NCBI GenBank assembly: GCA_038251405.1
Contig: JBBSBH010000017.1
Location: 1 to 64,000 of the forward strand
Source of the DNA: JADJLQ01 sp038251405
Lineage (GTDB): Bacteria > Bacteroidota > Bacteroidia > Chitinophagales > Saprospiraceae
DNA: 64,000 bases
Reading direction: 5' to 3'
This document shows positions 51,542-60,423 of this stretch, piece after piece. The notes beneath the pieces are model-generated. The model saw only the letters and a program-made list of their open reading frames with translations, searched no databases and was not told the origin of the DNA. Numbering within the stretch: the first letter of the stretch is position 1; every line of letters starts with the position of its first letter. A program made the position numbers and the translations under genes.

Positions 51542-52948
51542 ATGGCAGCTGTAAATATAAAAAAGAAGAAAGCTAATCGATGGTGGATTTGGTTATTAAT
51601 AGCCTTATTTCTAGGATTGATGGTTTTCGCATATTTCAAAAATAAAAACAAACCCAAAGGCGAAAAAGTCAATGTAGAAAAGGTGCAGCGGCGTACCATT
51701 CACGAGACAGTGTCTGCAAGTGGTAAAATATTCCCTGAAAAAGAAATCAAGATCAGCTCCGATGTATCCGGGGAAATTGTAGAACTCCATGTGATGGAAG
51801 GAGATAGTATAAAAGCTGGCCAGTTACTTGCCAAAATTAATCCCGATACTTATTTATCTGCAGTAGAAAGAGGTAATGCCAGTGTAAATAATGCCCGTAG
51901 CCAGGTGGGAATGAGCCAGGCGCAGATAGAATCTTCTAAAGCCCAAATAGAACAAATACAGGCTAATCTGGCTAATGCTACAAAAATCCATAACCGAAAT
52001 ATTGAACTAAAAAATCAGGGAGTGATATCCCAGGCAGATTTTGATGCGTCTTTAGCAAATGTAAATGCTTTAGAAGCCAATTTAAGATCAGCAAAATCAA
52101 ATTTGAACAGCTCTACTCAAAGTAGTAAAGCAGCTGAATTTACAGTAAAAAGTGCAGAAGCTTCACTAAAAGAGTTGCGCACTTCCCTATCGCGAACTTC
52201 TATTTTCGCACCATCTTCCGGGGTGATCTCCAAGCTCAACGTAGAGCAAGGCGAGCGCGTAGTAGGCACCATTCAAATGGCTGGAACCGAGATGATGCGT
52301 ATAGCTAACCTGAGTGAGATGGAAGTGCAAGTAGATGTATCTGAAAACGATATCTTACGGGTACGATTAGGAGATACTGCGGATATTGATGTAGATGCCT
52401 ATTTAGATCAAAAATTTAAAGGCATAGTCACAGAAATAGCGAATTCTGCATCCAATGCAAGCAGTGCTGGAGTTCAAACGCTATCTTCTGATCAGGTGAC
52501 TAATTTCGTCGTAAAAATCAGAATCAATCAAGCAACTTATAAGCATATGTTGGCTGGAGGCCGGTTTCCGTTCAGACCGGGTATGTCCGCTGCTGTAGAA
52601 ATCTATACTAATACTAAACCAGATGTGATCAGCGTGCCGATTTCTGCCGTGACTACCAGGGAAGATGAAAAGAAGGATTCTACTTTAAAATCAAAGTCAT
52701 TAGAGTTTAAAGAATATGTCTTCCTCTATAGCGCTGATACTGCCAAAATGGTACGTGTAAAGTCAGGTATCCAGGATGATAATTATATAGAGATTCTTAC
52801 CGGCCTGGAGGGGAATGAAGATGTAATCACAGGACCCTATGCTACGGTAAGCAGAAAACTGAAACAAGGCATGAAACTCCAAAAGGAGGATCCCAATGCA
52901 AAAAAAGATAAAAAATCAGGATCAAGTGTCTCTGCATCAGTAGATTAA
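51542..52948 (+). CDS. HlyD/MacA-type periplasmic adaptor protein
   Basis: 468 residues. A short basic N-terminus and one membrane helix (WWIWLLIALFLGLMVFAYF, about 15-33) anchor it in the inner membrane. Then come the barrel-sandwich half-motif SGEIVELHVMEGDSIKAGQLL, a long Gln/Ser/Ala coiled coil (about 110-200), the second half SGVISKLNVEQGERVVGT, and beta-barrel domains. MacA-like. Together with the upstream TolC protein it would form a tripartite exporter; the ABC or RND partner must lie elsewhere. Confidence 0.88.
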   Translation: MAAVNIKKKKANRWWIWLLIALFLGLMVFAYFKNKNKPKGEKVNVEKVQRRTIHETVSASGKIFPEKEIKISSDVSGEIVELHVMEGDSIKAGQLLAKINPDTYLSAVERGNASVNNARSQVGMSQAQIESSKAQIEQIQANLANATKIHNRNIELKNQGVISQADFDASLANVNALEANLRSAKSNLNSSTQSSKAAEFTVKSAEASLKELRTSLSRTSIFAPSSGVISKLNVEQGERVVGTIQMAGTEMMRIANLSEMEVQVDVSENDILRVRLGDTADIDVDAYLDQKFKGIVTEIANSASNASSAGVQTLSSDQVTNFVVKIRINQATYKHMLAGGRFPFRPGMSAAVEIYTNTKPDVISVPISAVTTREDEKKDSTLKSKSLEFKEYVFLYSADTAKMVRVKSGIQDDNYIEILTGLEGNEDVITGPYATVSRKLKQGMKLQKEDPNAKKDKKSGSSVSASVD

Positions 52949-53048
52949 ATGGCTTTCGAAAAATAATAAAAGAATTATTAAAAGACTTTTAATTTTTAAG
53001 ATATCTCTTAATTTTGCAGTCATTTTTTGATGAATATTACGATTTGTT

Positions 53049-53654
53049 ATGGATCAGGCATTGGTTATTTTTATCAAGAATCCCATAGAAGGGAAAGTAA
53101 AGACACGTATAGCAGCTGACGCAGGGGATGCCGCAGCACTCGAAATATATAAAAATCTATTAGATCACACCCGAATAGTGGCCGACCAGGCAGAAGCTAC
53201 CCGCCTTCTGTTTTACTCAGAAAGGGTAGTGAGGCTGGATAAATGGTCAGAAAAAAAGTATAGCAAAAGTGTACAAAGTGGTAACGATCTTGGAGAGAGA
53301 ATGCTAAATGCCTTCAAGCAAACTACCGAGTATGATAAGAAAATAATTATAGGTAGTGACTGCCCGGGCCTTACCAGCGAAATTATAGAAGAAGCGTATG
53401 ATGCTTTAGACTTTCATGATGTAGTCATAGGCCCAGCACAGGATGGTGGTTATTATTTATTAGGCATGACTAATCTGGTACCCGAACTATTTCAAAGTAT
53501 TCCCTGGAGTACAGATCAGGTACTGAACGAGACTGTTAGAGTATTACAAAACAAGAGACTTCTTTATAAATTATTACCTACACTTCGCGATGTAGACACA
53601 TGGGAAGATTGGCAAGCAGAAAAAGGTAAATTATTGCGAGAGCAGACGATCTAA
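53049..53654 (+). CDS. TIGR04282/DUF2064 family transferase
   Basis: 201 residues. The start ALVIFIKNPIEGKVKTRIA (4-22; K-x-P-x-x-G-x-VKTR), the central IIIGSDCPGLTSEII and VVIGPAQDGGYYLLG are the signature of this GT-A-fold family, called rSAM/selenodomain-associated transferase 1. It probably transfers a sugar or nucleotidyl group; the substrate is unknown. Its stop is 8 nt from the convergent batD stop. Confidence 0.88.
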   Translation: MDQALVIFIKNPIEGKVKTRIAADAGDAAALEIYKNLLDHTRIVADQAEATRLLFYSERVVRLDKWSEKKYSKSVQSGNDLGERMLNAFKQTTEYDKKIIIGSDCPGLTSEIIEEAYDALDFHDVVIGPAQDGGYYLLGMTNLVPELFQSIPWSTDQVLNETVRVLQNKRLLYKLLPTLRDVDTWEDWQAEKGKLLREQTI

Positions 53655-53662
53655 GAAAATAC

Positions 53663-55393
53663 TCAGCCTTCAGGGTTTGTATTTTCTACTATTTCGCGGA
53701 CTTTCTTGATCATATCTTTTATTTCCTCCTGGTTCATTTGGCCAGCAAACAAGGCCATTTCAGCATCATTAAACACCGTGATGATTTTTGACTTTATAGA
53801 CTGATCTAAGTTAGCATTATTGATTTTTTCTTTCCATTCAGATTTTGAGATCGCGTGATCATCAATGCGCAGGTATTCCATAAGGTAGGCTTGCATGATA
53901 TCGAAGGCGCTATCCGCTATCGTTTTTGAGGTATTTTGTGAAGCAGAAAGTCCATTTAATTTTTCCAGTGAATCCTTCTTTTTCCTGATTAGCCGTATTG
54001 AATCCTGATTTTCCAATTCCTTTTTAAATCTTTTTCTACTGTAAAAAAAAGACCCTAACCAACCCAGTAATGGCAGCACTAATAAAATGTAATAAGTTGT
54101 AGAACCTATAAACCGAGATTCTCCTGATAGCCTTGGGTTCTTAATTATAGTCAACTCACTATCCTGCAATGGAATATGATTATCATCTTCATGGGCAGCA
54201 GATCTCCCGATGCCAGTTACGTTCATATTAAAAATTTCAGGAGCAAGGCTGATATACTTTTCACTATCGGGATTAAAATAAATAAATGTTGGTACTATTT
54301 GATAGATCCCTGGCTGAGTGGCCACAATCGGATAGATCAATTCCCGCATACCTATGAATCCATTTAATTTATAATCCGTATTCTCTTTAGTAATCTTGGG
54401 CTCATACAATTGAAACGCCGATGAATCCAATTGTAAATAGGGCTTGCCTATTCTGTTTAAATCACCATCACCCTCTACATATAATGAAACGGAAATAGCA
54501 TCATTTACTTTTACGTTTAATTGATCTACCCGTGTGGCCAGGGAGAAATTACCCACTGCACCTGAAAAATTTTGAGGAACTGGTTGTGGCAATGACTGTA
54601 CATCTATTTGCAAAGGGTTACTTACCAGATTTACTCCTTCGGTAGCAGGAAGCAGAAAAAAAGATCCTGGATTATTCCGATTGTCATCCACTACTACACT
54701 TGCCCGTGTATGTAATGGCTCTATTTCAAATTTACCATTTTGAATAGGGTAAATAGATGCTGCAAAAATCACTTTTGTGACATAGTTTCTACCATTTATA
54801 GATTCCCGATTGTCGTAGCTGAGTCTTGGTATATTATTCACATGAAAACCTTTAAATTCCGGTGTATGGATAATATTATAATTGTCTACATCTACCGAGG
54901 TATATAACTTGTATTCGATAATAATTTGTTGCCCTACATATGCTTTTTCATGGTTTGCCTTAGCTATTACGAAAATATCTTGTTTACTTAAAGCTTTGGT
55001 TTCTTTATTATTCAGACTGGCTTGGGGTGAAGATTTGCTCACGCTTACTTTTAGGGGATCGGTAAGCAATGTTTTGTTCCCCACTACTATCGATGCTTTT
55101 CCAATGAATAATGCACCGATGGATTTTGGCGACAATACAAATACATAGGAGATACTAGAGCTACGAACTCCATTGATAATACTTACTGAAGAGGAGGTGC
55201 TGGGGCCTTGTATTACTGTCCAACCCCCAAAGTCAGGCGGAGTAAAATTATTTCCATTAGCATTTTCTAAAGTAAATTCTACCTGGACATATTGATCCAG
55301 CGCAATAGCTGACCGATCAATATTCGCTTTGAAAGACTGCGCCTTGCCCGTTTGAAAAAATAATGTCGCAATAAATGCAACGACTAACCTCAT
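53663..55393 (-). CDS. batD: BatD family protein (aerotolerance operon)
   Basis: 576 residues with a signal peptide (LVVAFIATLFFQTGKAQ), a large beta-sandwich exoplasmic part (DQYVQVEFTLENANG, FKGFHVNNIP, LYVEGDGDLNRIGKP) and one membrane helix near residue 430 (YYILLVLPLLGWLGSFFY) followed by a cytoplasmic helical tail. The domain order is that of BatD. Its start overlaps the stop of the preceding small BatD-like gene (ATGA). Bat proteins act at the inner membrane in envelope or oxidative stress tolerance, perhaps with MoxR and VWA proteins; the mechanism is unsettled. Confidence 0.85.
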   Translation of the reverse strand: MRLVVAFIATLFFQTGKAQSFKANIDRSAIALDQYVQVEFTLENANGNNFTPPDFGGWTVIQGPSTSSSVSIINGVRSSSISYVFVLSPKSIGALFIGKASIVVGNKTLLTDPLKVSVSKSSPQASLNNKETKALSKQDIFVIAKANHEKAYVGQQIIIEYKLYTSVDVDNYNIIHTPEFKGFHVNNIPRLSYDNRESINGRNYVTKVIFAASIYPIQNGKFEIEPLHTRASVVVDDNRNNPGSFFLLPATEGVNLVSNPLQIDVQSLPQPVPQNFSGAVGNFSLATRVDQLNVKVNDAISVSLYVEGDGDLNRIGKPYLQLDSSAFQLYEPKITKENTDYKLNGFIGMRELIYPIVATQPGIYQIVPTFIYFNPDSEKYISLAPEIFNMNVTGIGRSAAHEDDNHIPLQDSELTIIKNPRLSGESRFIGSTTYYILLVLPLLGWLGSFFYSRKRFKKELENQDSIRLIRKKKDSLEKLNGLSASQNTSKTIADSAFDIMQAYLMEYLRIDDHAISKSEWKEKINNANLDQSIKSKIITVFNDAEMALFAGQMNQEEIKDMIKKVREIVENTNPEG

Positions 55394-55857
55394 ATTCGTT
55401 TAGATTTTCTTTTAAGTGTTTTGCCTTGTGTAAGATCAATAAATTGCCAATCGGAATCCACTTCCGGGCCCTCCTCTATAGTATCAGGATTTGGCTTTAC
55501 TACTATTTGCACCATGGGTACTTCGATATCACCCAAGGTATTACTACTCTTGATCACTGTGCCAGGCATGGAGAACACTCCTGCATGCTTCGGTTGAATC
55601 AAATATTTCTGTTTGTGCACTGCTTTTACCTCTCCATTATTAATGGATGTATTGCTTGAAAAACTTTGCTCCAGGATTACGCCATCTTTTACTTCAGGCT
55701 CTAAGAATTGCCCGTCCTGAGAATCAAATGTATATTGAATATAAAATGCATTTCCCAATAAAACGGTATCCCTGCTAACCGCTATCTCTACAGTAGAAGA
55801 TTGCGCTATTATTGAAAAAAAAGCAAGAGAAAAAACGAAAACGAAAAACGATTTCAT
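55390..55857 (-). CDS. Small BatD-N-terminal-like exported protein
   Basis: 155 residues. Signal peptide (FFVFVFSLAFFSIIAQ), then one beta-sandwich domain (VSRDTVLLGNAFYIQYTFDS, KYLIQPKHAGVFSMPGTVI) that resembles the first domain of BatD, ending in a basic tail. It has no membrane anchor after the signal. Overlaps batD by 4 nt and lies 38 nt after batC. It may be a split or duplicated BatD module; a separate function is possible. Confidence 0.7.
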   Translation of the reverse strand: MKSFFVFVFSLAFFSIIAQSSTVEIAVSRDTVLLGNAFYIQYTFDSQDGQFLEPEVKDGVILEQSFSSNTSINNGEVKAVHKQKYLIQPKHAGVFSMPGTVIKSSNTLGDIEVPMVQIVVKPNPDTIEEGPEVDSDWQFIDLTQGKTLKRKSKRI

Positions 55858-55895
55858 AATGGAGATGAATTGAAATTAAATTACAAAAATATAGA

Positions 55896-56585
55896 TCACC
55901 AGTCTTTTTTTGGCTTTTTATTCGATAATGGCTTATTGGTCAATTTTTGTTGTACGCGTTGGTCCTCTCTCTCGGTATATTGTAAAAGTTGTTCAGCTTC
56001 TTCTTTGGATAGATTTTGTTTCTTATCCTGAGATTCCTGGGGTTGCTTTTGCTCATCATCTTTTTGTTGCTGTTGATTCTGTTGCTGCTGTTGCTGCTGC
56101 TGTTGGTCCTGATCCTTTTTTTCTTTTTGTTGATCCTGATTCTGTTGTTTCTGCTGCTGTTGTTTTTGCAATTGTTGCTTTGCCAACACCAGATTCTTTT
56201 TAGCGTCCATATCTTCAGGTTCTTTTTTCAATGCGTTTTTATATGCACTGATACTCTTTTCAAATTCTTTTTGTTGAAAGTAAGCATTGCCCAGGTTGTA
56301 CCACGCTTTACTATTGAGATCGGGATTAACCTTCTTCGTTGCATCTTCATAATAAGTAACAGCTTCCTGTGGCCGGTTTTGCTCCATGATACTATTCCCT
56401 AAATTGTATTTTGTAATTTCGTTAGGCTTCGCTTCCAACGCTTTACGGTAGTTTTCTTCTGCTTTATTATAATCTTGTTTGGTATAATCCTGGTCGGCTT
56501 TTTTGAGCAGTTGATGTTCAGACTGTCCATTTAAAAAGTATGGAGTAATGGACATCAAAAGACCCGATAAAATTAGTTTATTCAT
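55896..56585 (-). CDS. batC: BatC-like TPR protein with poly-Q region
   Basis: 229 residues: a signal peptide, three or four TPRs (EENYRKALEAKPNEITKYNLGN, cited by the A-x3-KPN and YNLGN motifs; AWYNLGNAYFQQKEFEKSIS), then a glutamine-rich low-complexity run (about 135-190) encoded by CAG/CAA repeats, and a short helical tail. TPR parts bind partner proteins. The start overlaps the batB stop by 4 nt. The Q-tract length could vary by slippage. Confidence 0.85.
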   Translation of the reverse strand: MNKLILSGLLMSITPYFLNGQSEHQLLKKADQDYTKQDYNKAEENYRKALEAKPNEITKYNLGNSIMEQNRPQEAVTYYEDATKKVNPDLNSKAWYNLGNAYFQQKEFEKSISAYKNALKKEPEDMDAKKNLVLAKQQLQKQQQQKQQNQDQQKEKKDQDQQQQQQQQQNQQQQKDDEQKQPQESQDKKQNLSKEEAEQLLQYTEREDQRVQQKLTNKPLSNKKPKKDW

Positions 56586-57601
56586 AAAGCTGTTTTCTTA
56601 AATCGGTCAAACCATTTTATTGAAAAAAGATACTCTGCTAAAAGCAATATAAAACCTGGAAATAATAAATAAGGAAAATAACTCTCGTATTCGGAATAGG
56701 CCCGCTCAGCTACGCGCTGTTTAGTCATATTAGAGATATCATCTTTTATATTTTTTATAACCTGGTCTCCTTGCTCAATCGAATAATATTTACCATGAGT
56801 ATCGGTAGCTATAGAAGTTAAGATCTCTGCATTTAACTTAGTTTGAACAGGTTTGCCTGTTTCATCTCTTTTATAGTCTTCGAGACCCTGTGTTTGTATA
56901 GGTATTAAACCACCATTCAAGGTACCCGTGCCTATAGTATAAATGGCCACATTTTGGTCTTTTGCTTTTATAGAAAGATCCGCAGTCCATTCATCATGGT
57001 CTTCCCCATCCGATAGTAAAACAATTACTTTTTGAGCTTCGTCATTTTTTGGAAAATTTTCAAGGCAGGTCTTGATGGCATCTGAAATATTGGTTCCCTG
57101 AGTAGTAATTAAATCAGGGCTTGCACTTCTAACAAACATGGCCGCTGATCCATAGTCCGTAGTTAGTGGTGATTGCAAAAATGCATGTCCCGCAAAAAGC
57201 ACGATTCCTACCCTATCGCTGGCAAGGCTTCGAATAAGTGATTCAGCCCACAGCTTTCCACGCTCCAATCTATTCGGCTTGATATCATTACATAGCATAC
57301 TATTGGAGATATCCAGCACCAGGTAAATATCAGTAGACTTTATCTCCACTTTTTCCTTTCTGGTACCCCATTGTGGATTGGAAAGAGATAATACTACTAA
57401 AGCCAAACCTAACAGCCAAAGCCAGCTACGGAATTTTTGAATTCTAAAATCGAGTGAGGGCAGCAATCCTTTCCACAATGAATCAGAAGCAAGGCCTGCT
57501 AATTTTGAATAGCTGCTTTTTCTATGCCAATAACTCATGGCACCTGCAATAGCGATCGCCACTAATAAAACCAGTAGTATGGGATGCTCAAGTCTAAACA
57601 T
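56582..57601 (-). CDS. batB: BatB: membrane-anchored VWA protein
   Basis: 339 residues. N-terminal membrane helices (LLVLLVAIAIAGAMSYW, WLWLLGLALVVLSL) flank a basic segment. The VWA domain has a complete MIDAS: DISNSM (D-x-S-x-S), a Thr in LTTDYG, and SDGEDHDEW. A C-terminal helix (YLLFPGFILLLAEYLF) re-anchors it. It follows batA after 6 nt. BatA and BatB are thought to form a VWA pair controlled by the MoxR ATPase. Confidence 0.88.
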   Translation of the reverse strand: MFRLEHPILLVLLVAIAIAGAMSYWHRKSSYSKLAGLASDSLWKGLLPSLDFRIQKFRSWLWLLGLALVVLSLSNPQWGTRKEKVEIKSTDIYLVLDISNSMLCNDIKPNRLERGKLWAESLIRSLASDRVGIVLFAGHAFLQSPLTTDYGSAAMFVRSASPDLITTQGTNISDAIKTCLENFPKNDEAQKVIVLLSDGEDHDEWTADLSIKAKDQNVAIYTIGTGTLNGGLIPIQTQGLEDYKRDETGKPVQTKLNAEILTSIATDTHGKYYSIEQGDQVIKNIKDDISNMTKQRVAERAYSEYESYFPYLLFPGFILLLAEYLFSIKWFDRFKKTAL

Positions 57602-57607
57602 ATTTCA

Positions 57608-58612
57608 TCAGTCAAATAATACCTTTATTACAAAATTGCGCAATAGAAAGTGAAGTAACAATAATAATAAACCAGCTCCAGCAAAATATTGGAATATTTC
57701 GGTATACCGGGTAAAGCGGGTAACTTCTACCTCCGTTTTTTCCAATTTATCTATCTCATCATAAATTTTCTGCAAAGCGGTCTCATCGGTTGCCCGAAAA
57801 TATTTCCCGCCCGTCATTTCACTTACCTGGGTCATCAACTTTTCATCAATTTCTACCCTGGCCATAGCAAACACATATTGTCCATCACCTCTACGGGTTA
57901 CCGGGGTCAAAGCCTCACCCATGCTACCCACTCCTACGGCATATATCTTTATATTGAACTCTTTTGCTATTTGTGCAGCTGTGAGCGGATCTATATAACC
58001 CGAGTTATTCACTCCATCAGTCAGCAATATTATAATCTTACTTTTAGAAATGCTCGACTTTAATCTGTTTACTGCGGCTGAAAGTCCCATCCCTATGGCA
58101 GTTCCATCATCTAATTTTCCTACATTAAGATCTTTAAGGAAATTTTTCAATACTTCATGATCTGTGGTTAAAGGACATCGCGTATAACTTTCACCTGCAA
58201 ATACGGCCAGGCCTAATCGATCATATTTTCTTTTATCCACAAATCGCTGCGCAACCTCTTTACTCACACTGAGGCGATCCGGCTGAAAATCCTGAGCCAG
58301 CATTGAACTGGACAGATCAATAGCTAAAAAAATATCAATGGCATTTGCTTTGATCTTTTCTTCTTTCCAGATACGTTGTGGCCTGGCTAATGCAAATACA
58401 AAAAGTAAAAATGCAAATAACTGAAGGAAGGGCAATGTCTTATACACTACATTCTTCCAGTTAATACCTAACCCTTCAGTGACATACCCAAAATGAACTG
58501 ATTTGTCGTTCGTATTACTATAAGTTCTGAAAAATTTAATCAGGAAGGGAAGTAATGCCAGTAAGGCTAACATCCAGGGATATAGTAACCGATAATTAGC
58601 CAGTCCTTCCAT
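57608..58612 (-). CDS. batA: BatA: membrane-anchored VWA protein
   Basis: 334 residues. An N-terminal helix (LYPWMLALLALLPFLIKFF) and a second one precede the VWA domain. The MIDAS is DLSSSM (D-x-S-x-S), LTTDHE and TDGVNNSGYIDP. A C-terminal helix (YFAGAGLLLLLLHFLL) ends it. Its ATG overlaps the upstream gene stop by one base (TAATG). Same architecture as BatB, its likely partner. Confidence 0.88.
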   Translation of the reverse strand: MEGLANYRLLYPWMLALLALLPFLIKFFRTYSNTNDKSVHFGYVTEGLGINWKNVVYKTLPFLQLFAFLLFVFALARPQRIWKEEKIKANAIDIFLAIDLSSSMLAQDFQPDRLSVSKEVAQRFVDKRKYDRLGLAVFAGESYTRCPLTTDHEVLKNFLKDLNVGKLDDGTAIGMGLSAAVNRLKSSISKSKIIILLTDGVNNSGYIDPLTAAQIAKEFNIKIYAVGVGSMGEALTPVTRRGDGQYVFAMARVEIDEKLMTQVSEMTGGKYFRATDETALQKIYDEIDKLEKTEVEVTRFTRYTEIFQYFAGAGLLLLLLHFLLRNFVIKVLFD

Positions 58613-59535
58613 TAGTTGGCCATGATTGATTCGTTAGATAATGGATCAGACTTAGTAATCAATACCAATTCGATGGCTTTGTCGAGTGCAAGGGCATTGG
58701 CGCTTTCTTCAGGGATACCTTTGGCAAATTTTACCCAGTCTGCAATATTCAAAATATCATCAGCAGATTTGAGTAATTCTTCATCGTGAATATGCAATTT
58801 TACATCTCGCATAATTTCAATGCTGGTAGATTCCAGCGCAGGGATATGATATTGATTTTCTAAATACTCCCGGAAAATATGGGTGAGTCGACTATGATAA
58901 TCTTTGATTTCGCCTTTTTCCCAAAGTCTGCTCTCTTTTAAAGCGCCTAATTTTTCCAGGGCGATTTCATACGGTTGCTTTATAATTTCTACCGGGACTA
59001 TGACTTCCTCTGACTTTTTACTTTTTTGATACTGAATGTATTTATAGATTCCAAACCCAATAGCTGCAGCAATAATTGCAAGGATCCATCCGAGGTAATC
59101 AGTCCATTCTTTTTTTTCCTCAATAATTCCTTTAATCGGCCTAAGCCCGGTACTATCAGGTTGAATTCCAGACACTTCTACAGGAATAGTATACGTATAT
59201 AATGTATCAGCTCCTGCTACTGCCGAAAGAGAAGGTATCCTGAAAATACCTGCTTCATAAATTGAAAATCTTATTTTTTTTACGATAGTAGTATTTGTTG
59301 CACTTTGCGTCTTTATCCATTGAGATTGATTCACTATTTCAAAGAATGTACAGGTATCCAGATTCACGGTATTGAATATGGGGGAAGCTCCATTTAAGGC
59401 GGTGATATAAGTAAGGGTAAGGTTTTGCTGATCACCAAAGGACATAGAAGTACTGTCTACTCTTGCTACAAAACTATTCTGTGCTTTGGAGGTTAAGCTT
59501 ATGCAAAATAATATGTACAATGGCACGTACTTCAT
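58612..59535 (-). CDS. BatD-like/DUF4381-like exported membrane protein
   Basis: 307 residues: signal peptide (PLYILFCISLTSKAQ), one beta-sandwich domain (about 25-125), one membrane helix (YLGWILAIIAAAIGFGIYKYI, about 149-169), and a cytoplasmic helical domain with KEWTDY and EYLENQYHIPALESTS. This resembles proteins found between the DUF58 and batA genes in Bacteroidota. It probably belongs to the same inner-membrane complex. One base separates it from the DUF58 gene. Confidence 0.7.
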   Translation of the reverse strand: MKYVPLYILFCISLTSKAQNSFVARVDSTSMSFGDQQNLTLTYITALNGASPIFNTVNLDTCTFFEIVNQSQWIKTQSATNTTIVKKIRFSIYEAGIFRIPSLSAVAGADTLYTYTIPVEVSGIQPDSTGLRPIKGIIEEKKEWTDYLGWILAIIAAAIGFGIYKYIQYQKSKKSEEVIVPVEIIKQPYEIALEKLGALKESRLWEKGEIKDYHSRLTHIFREYLENQYHIPALESTSIEIMRDVKLHIHDEELLKSADDILNIADWVKFAKGIPEESANALALDKAIELVLITKSDPLSNESIMAN

Positions 59536-60411
59536 TTAAGCAGCTTTAGATCTTTTTTTGAAAAAAGCCAATAATGCTTCTATATAAGAATGATCTGTCC
59601 TCAATTGGATCAGGTCTGATTGGGATTTGATAAATACCTCTTTTGTGGTATTTAAATGATGCAAAAATTCCTGACTGTATTTTTCACGAATGTGTCTATC
59701 AGATGTATCTAACCATCTGATCTGGTTGGATTCCATATCGAATGTTTTGATAAATCCAATATCAGGAAGTTCCTCTTCTGCCTGATCATAAATCTGAAGT
59801 CCTATCAGATCATGCTTGCTACCCAGTATTCGAAGTGCCTGTTGAAATTCAATGGCTCTAAAATCTGACAATATAAAAGCAATACTTCTTTTCTTAATTA
59901 CATTATTAAAAAACTGGAGTGCTTCATTCATATTAGTTCCTTTCCCTTTAGTCTCCGTGTAAATCAATTCCCGAAGGATGCGTAGAATATGTTGCTTTCC
60001 CTTTTTGGGTGGAATAAATAATTCAATTTGATCTGAAAACAAAATCAGGCCTACTTTATCATTATTAGAAATCGCAGAAAAAGCAAGTACGGCACTGATC
60101 TCAGTAGCCCATTCTCTCTTCATTTGATGGAAAGTGCCAAAGTATGCCGAGGGGCTTATATCTACCATCAGCATAAGAGTAAGCTCCCTTTCTTCTTCAT
60201 ATATCTTTACAAATGGCTCGTGTGTACGTGCTGTTACATTCCAGTCGATATTGCGCACATCATCACCGTATTGATAGGGTCTCACTTCGCTAAATGACAT
60301 CCCCCTTCCTTTAAATGTACTGTGGTATTCACCTGAAAACAGATGCTTTGAAATACTTCTTGTCTTGATTTCTATCCTTCTTACTTTCTTTAAGAGTTCC
60401 GCAGTATCCAT
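59536..60411 (-). CDS. DUF58 domain protein
   Basis: 291 residues. The DUF58 signature FKGRGMSFSEVRPYQYGDDVRNIDW (about 34-58; core EVRPYQYGDDVR) is followed by a VWA-like fold with DISPSA as MIDAS D-x-S-x-S, and ILSDFR. It is cytoplasmic. DUF58 proteins almost always neighbour moxR, as here, and are thought to be MoxR clients or adaptors. Confidence 0.9.
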   Translation of the reverse strand: MDTAELLKKVRRIEIKTRSISKHLFSGEYHSTFKGRGMSFSEVRPYQYGDDVRNIDWNVTARTHEPFVKIYEEERELTLMLMVDISPSAYFGTFHQMKREWATEISAVLAFSAISNNDKVGLILFSDQIELFIPPKKGKQHILRILRELIYTETKGKGTNMNEALQFFNNVIKKRSIAFILSDFRAIEFQQALRILGSKHDLIGLQIYDQAEEELPDIGFIKTFDMESNQIRWLDTSDRHIREKYSQEFLHHLNTTKEVFIKSQSDLIQLRTDHSYIEALLAFFKKRSKAA

Positions 60412-60423
60412 AAAAGATTATGA

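Noticed and set aside
50075..52948. Complete MacAB-TolC exporter
   Set aside because: Only the TolC and adaptor genes are present; the next gene is an unrelated transferase.
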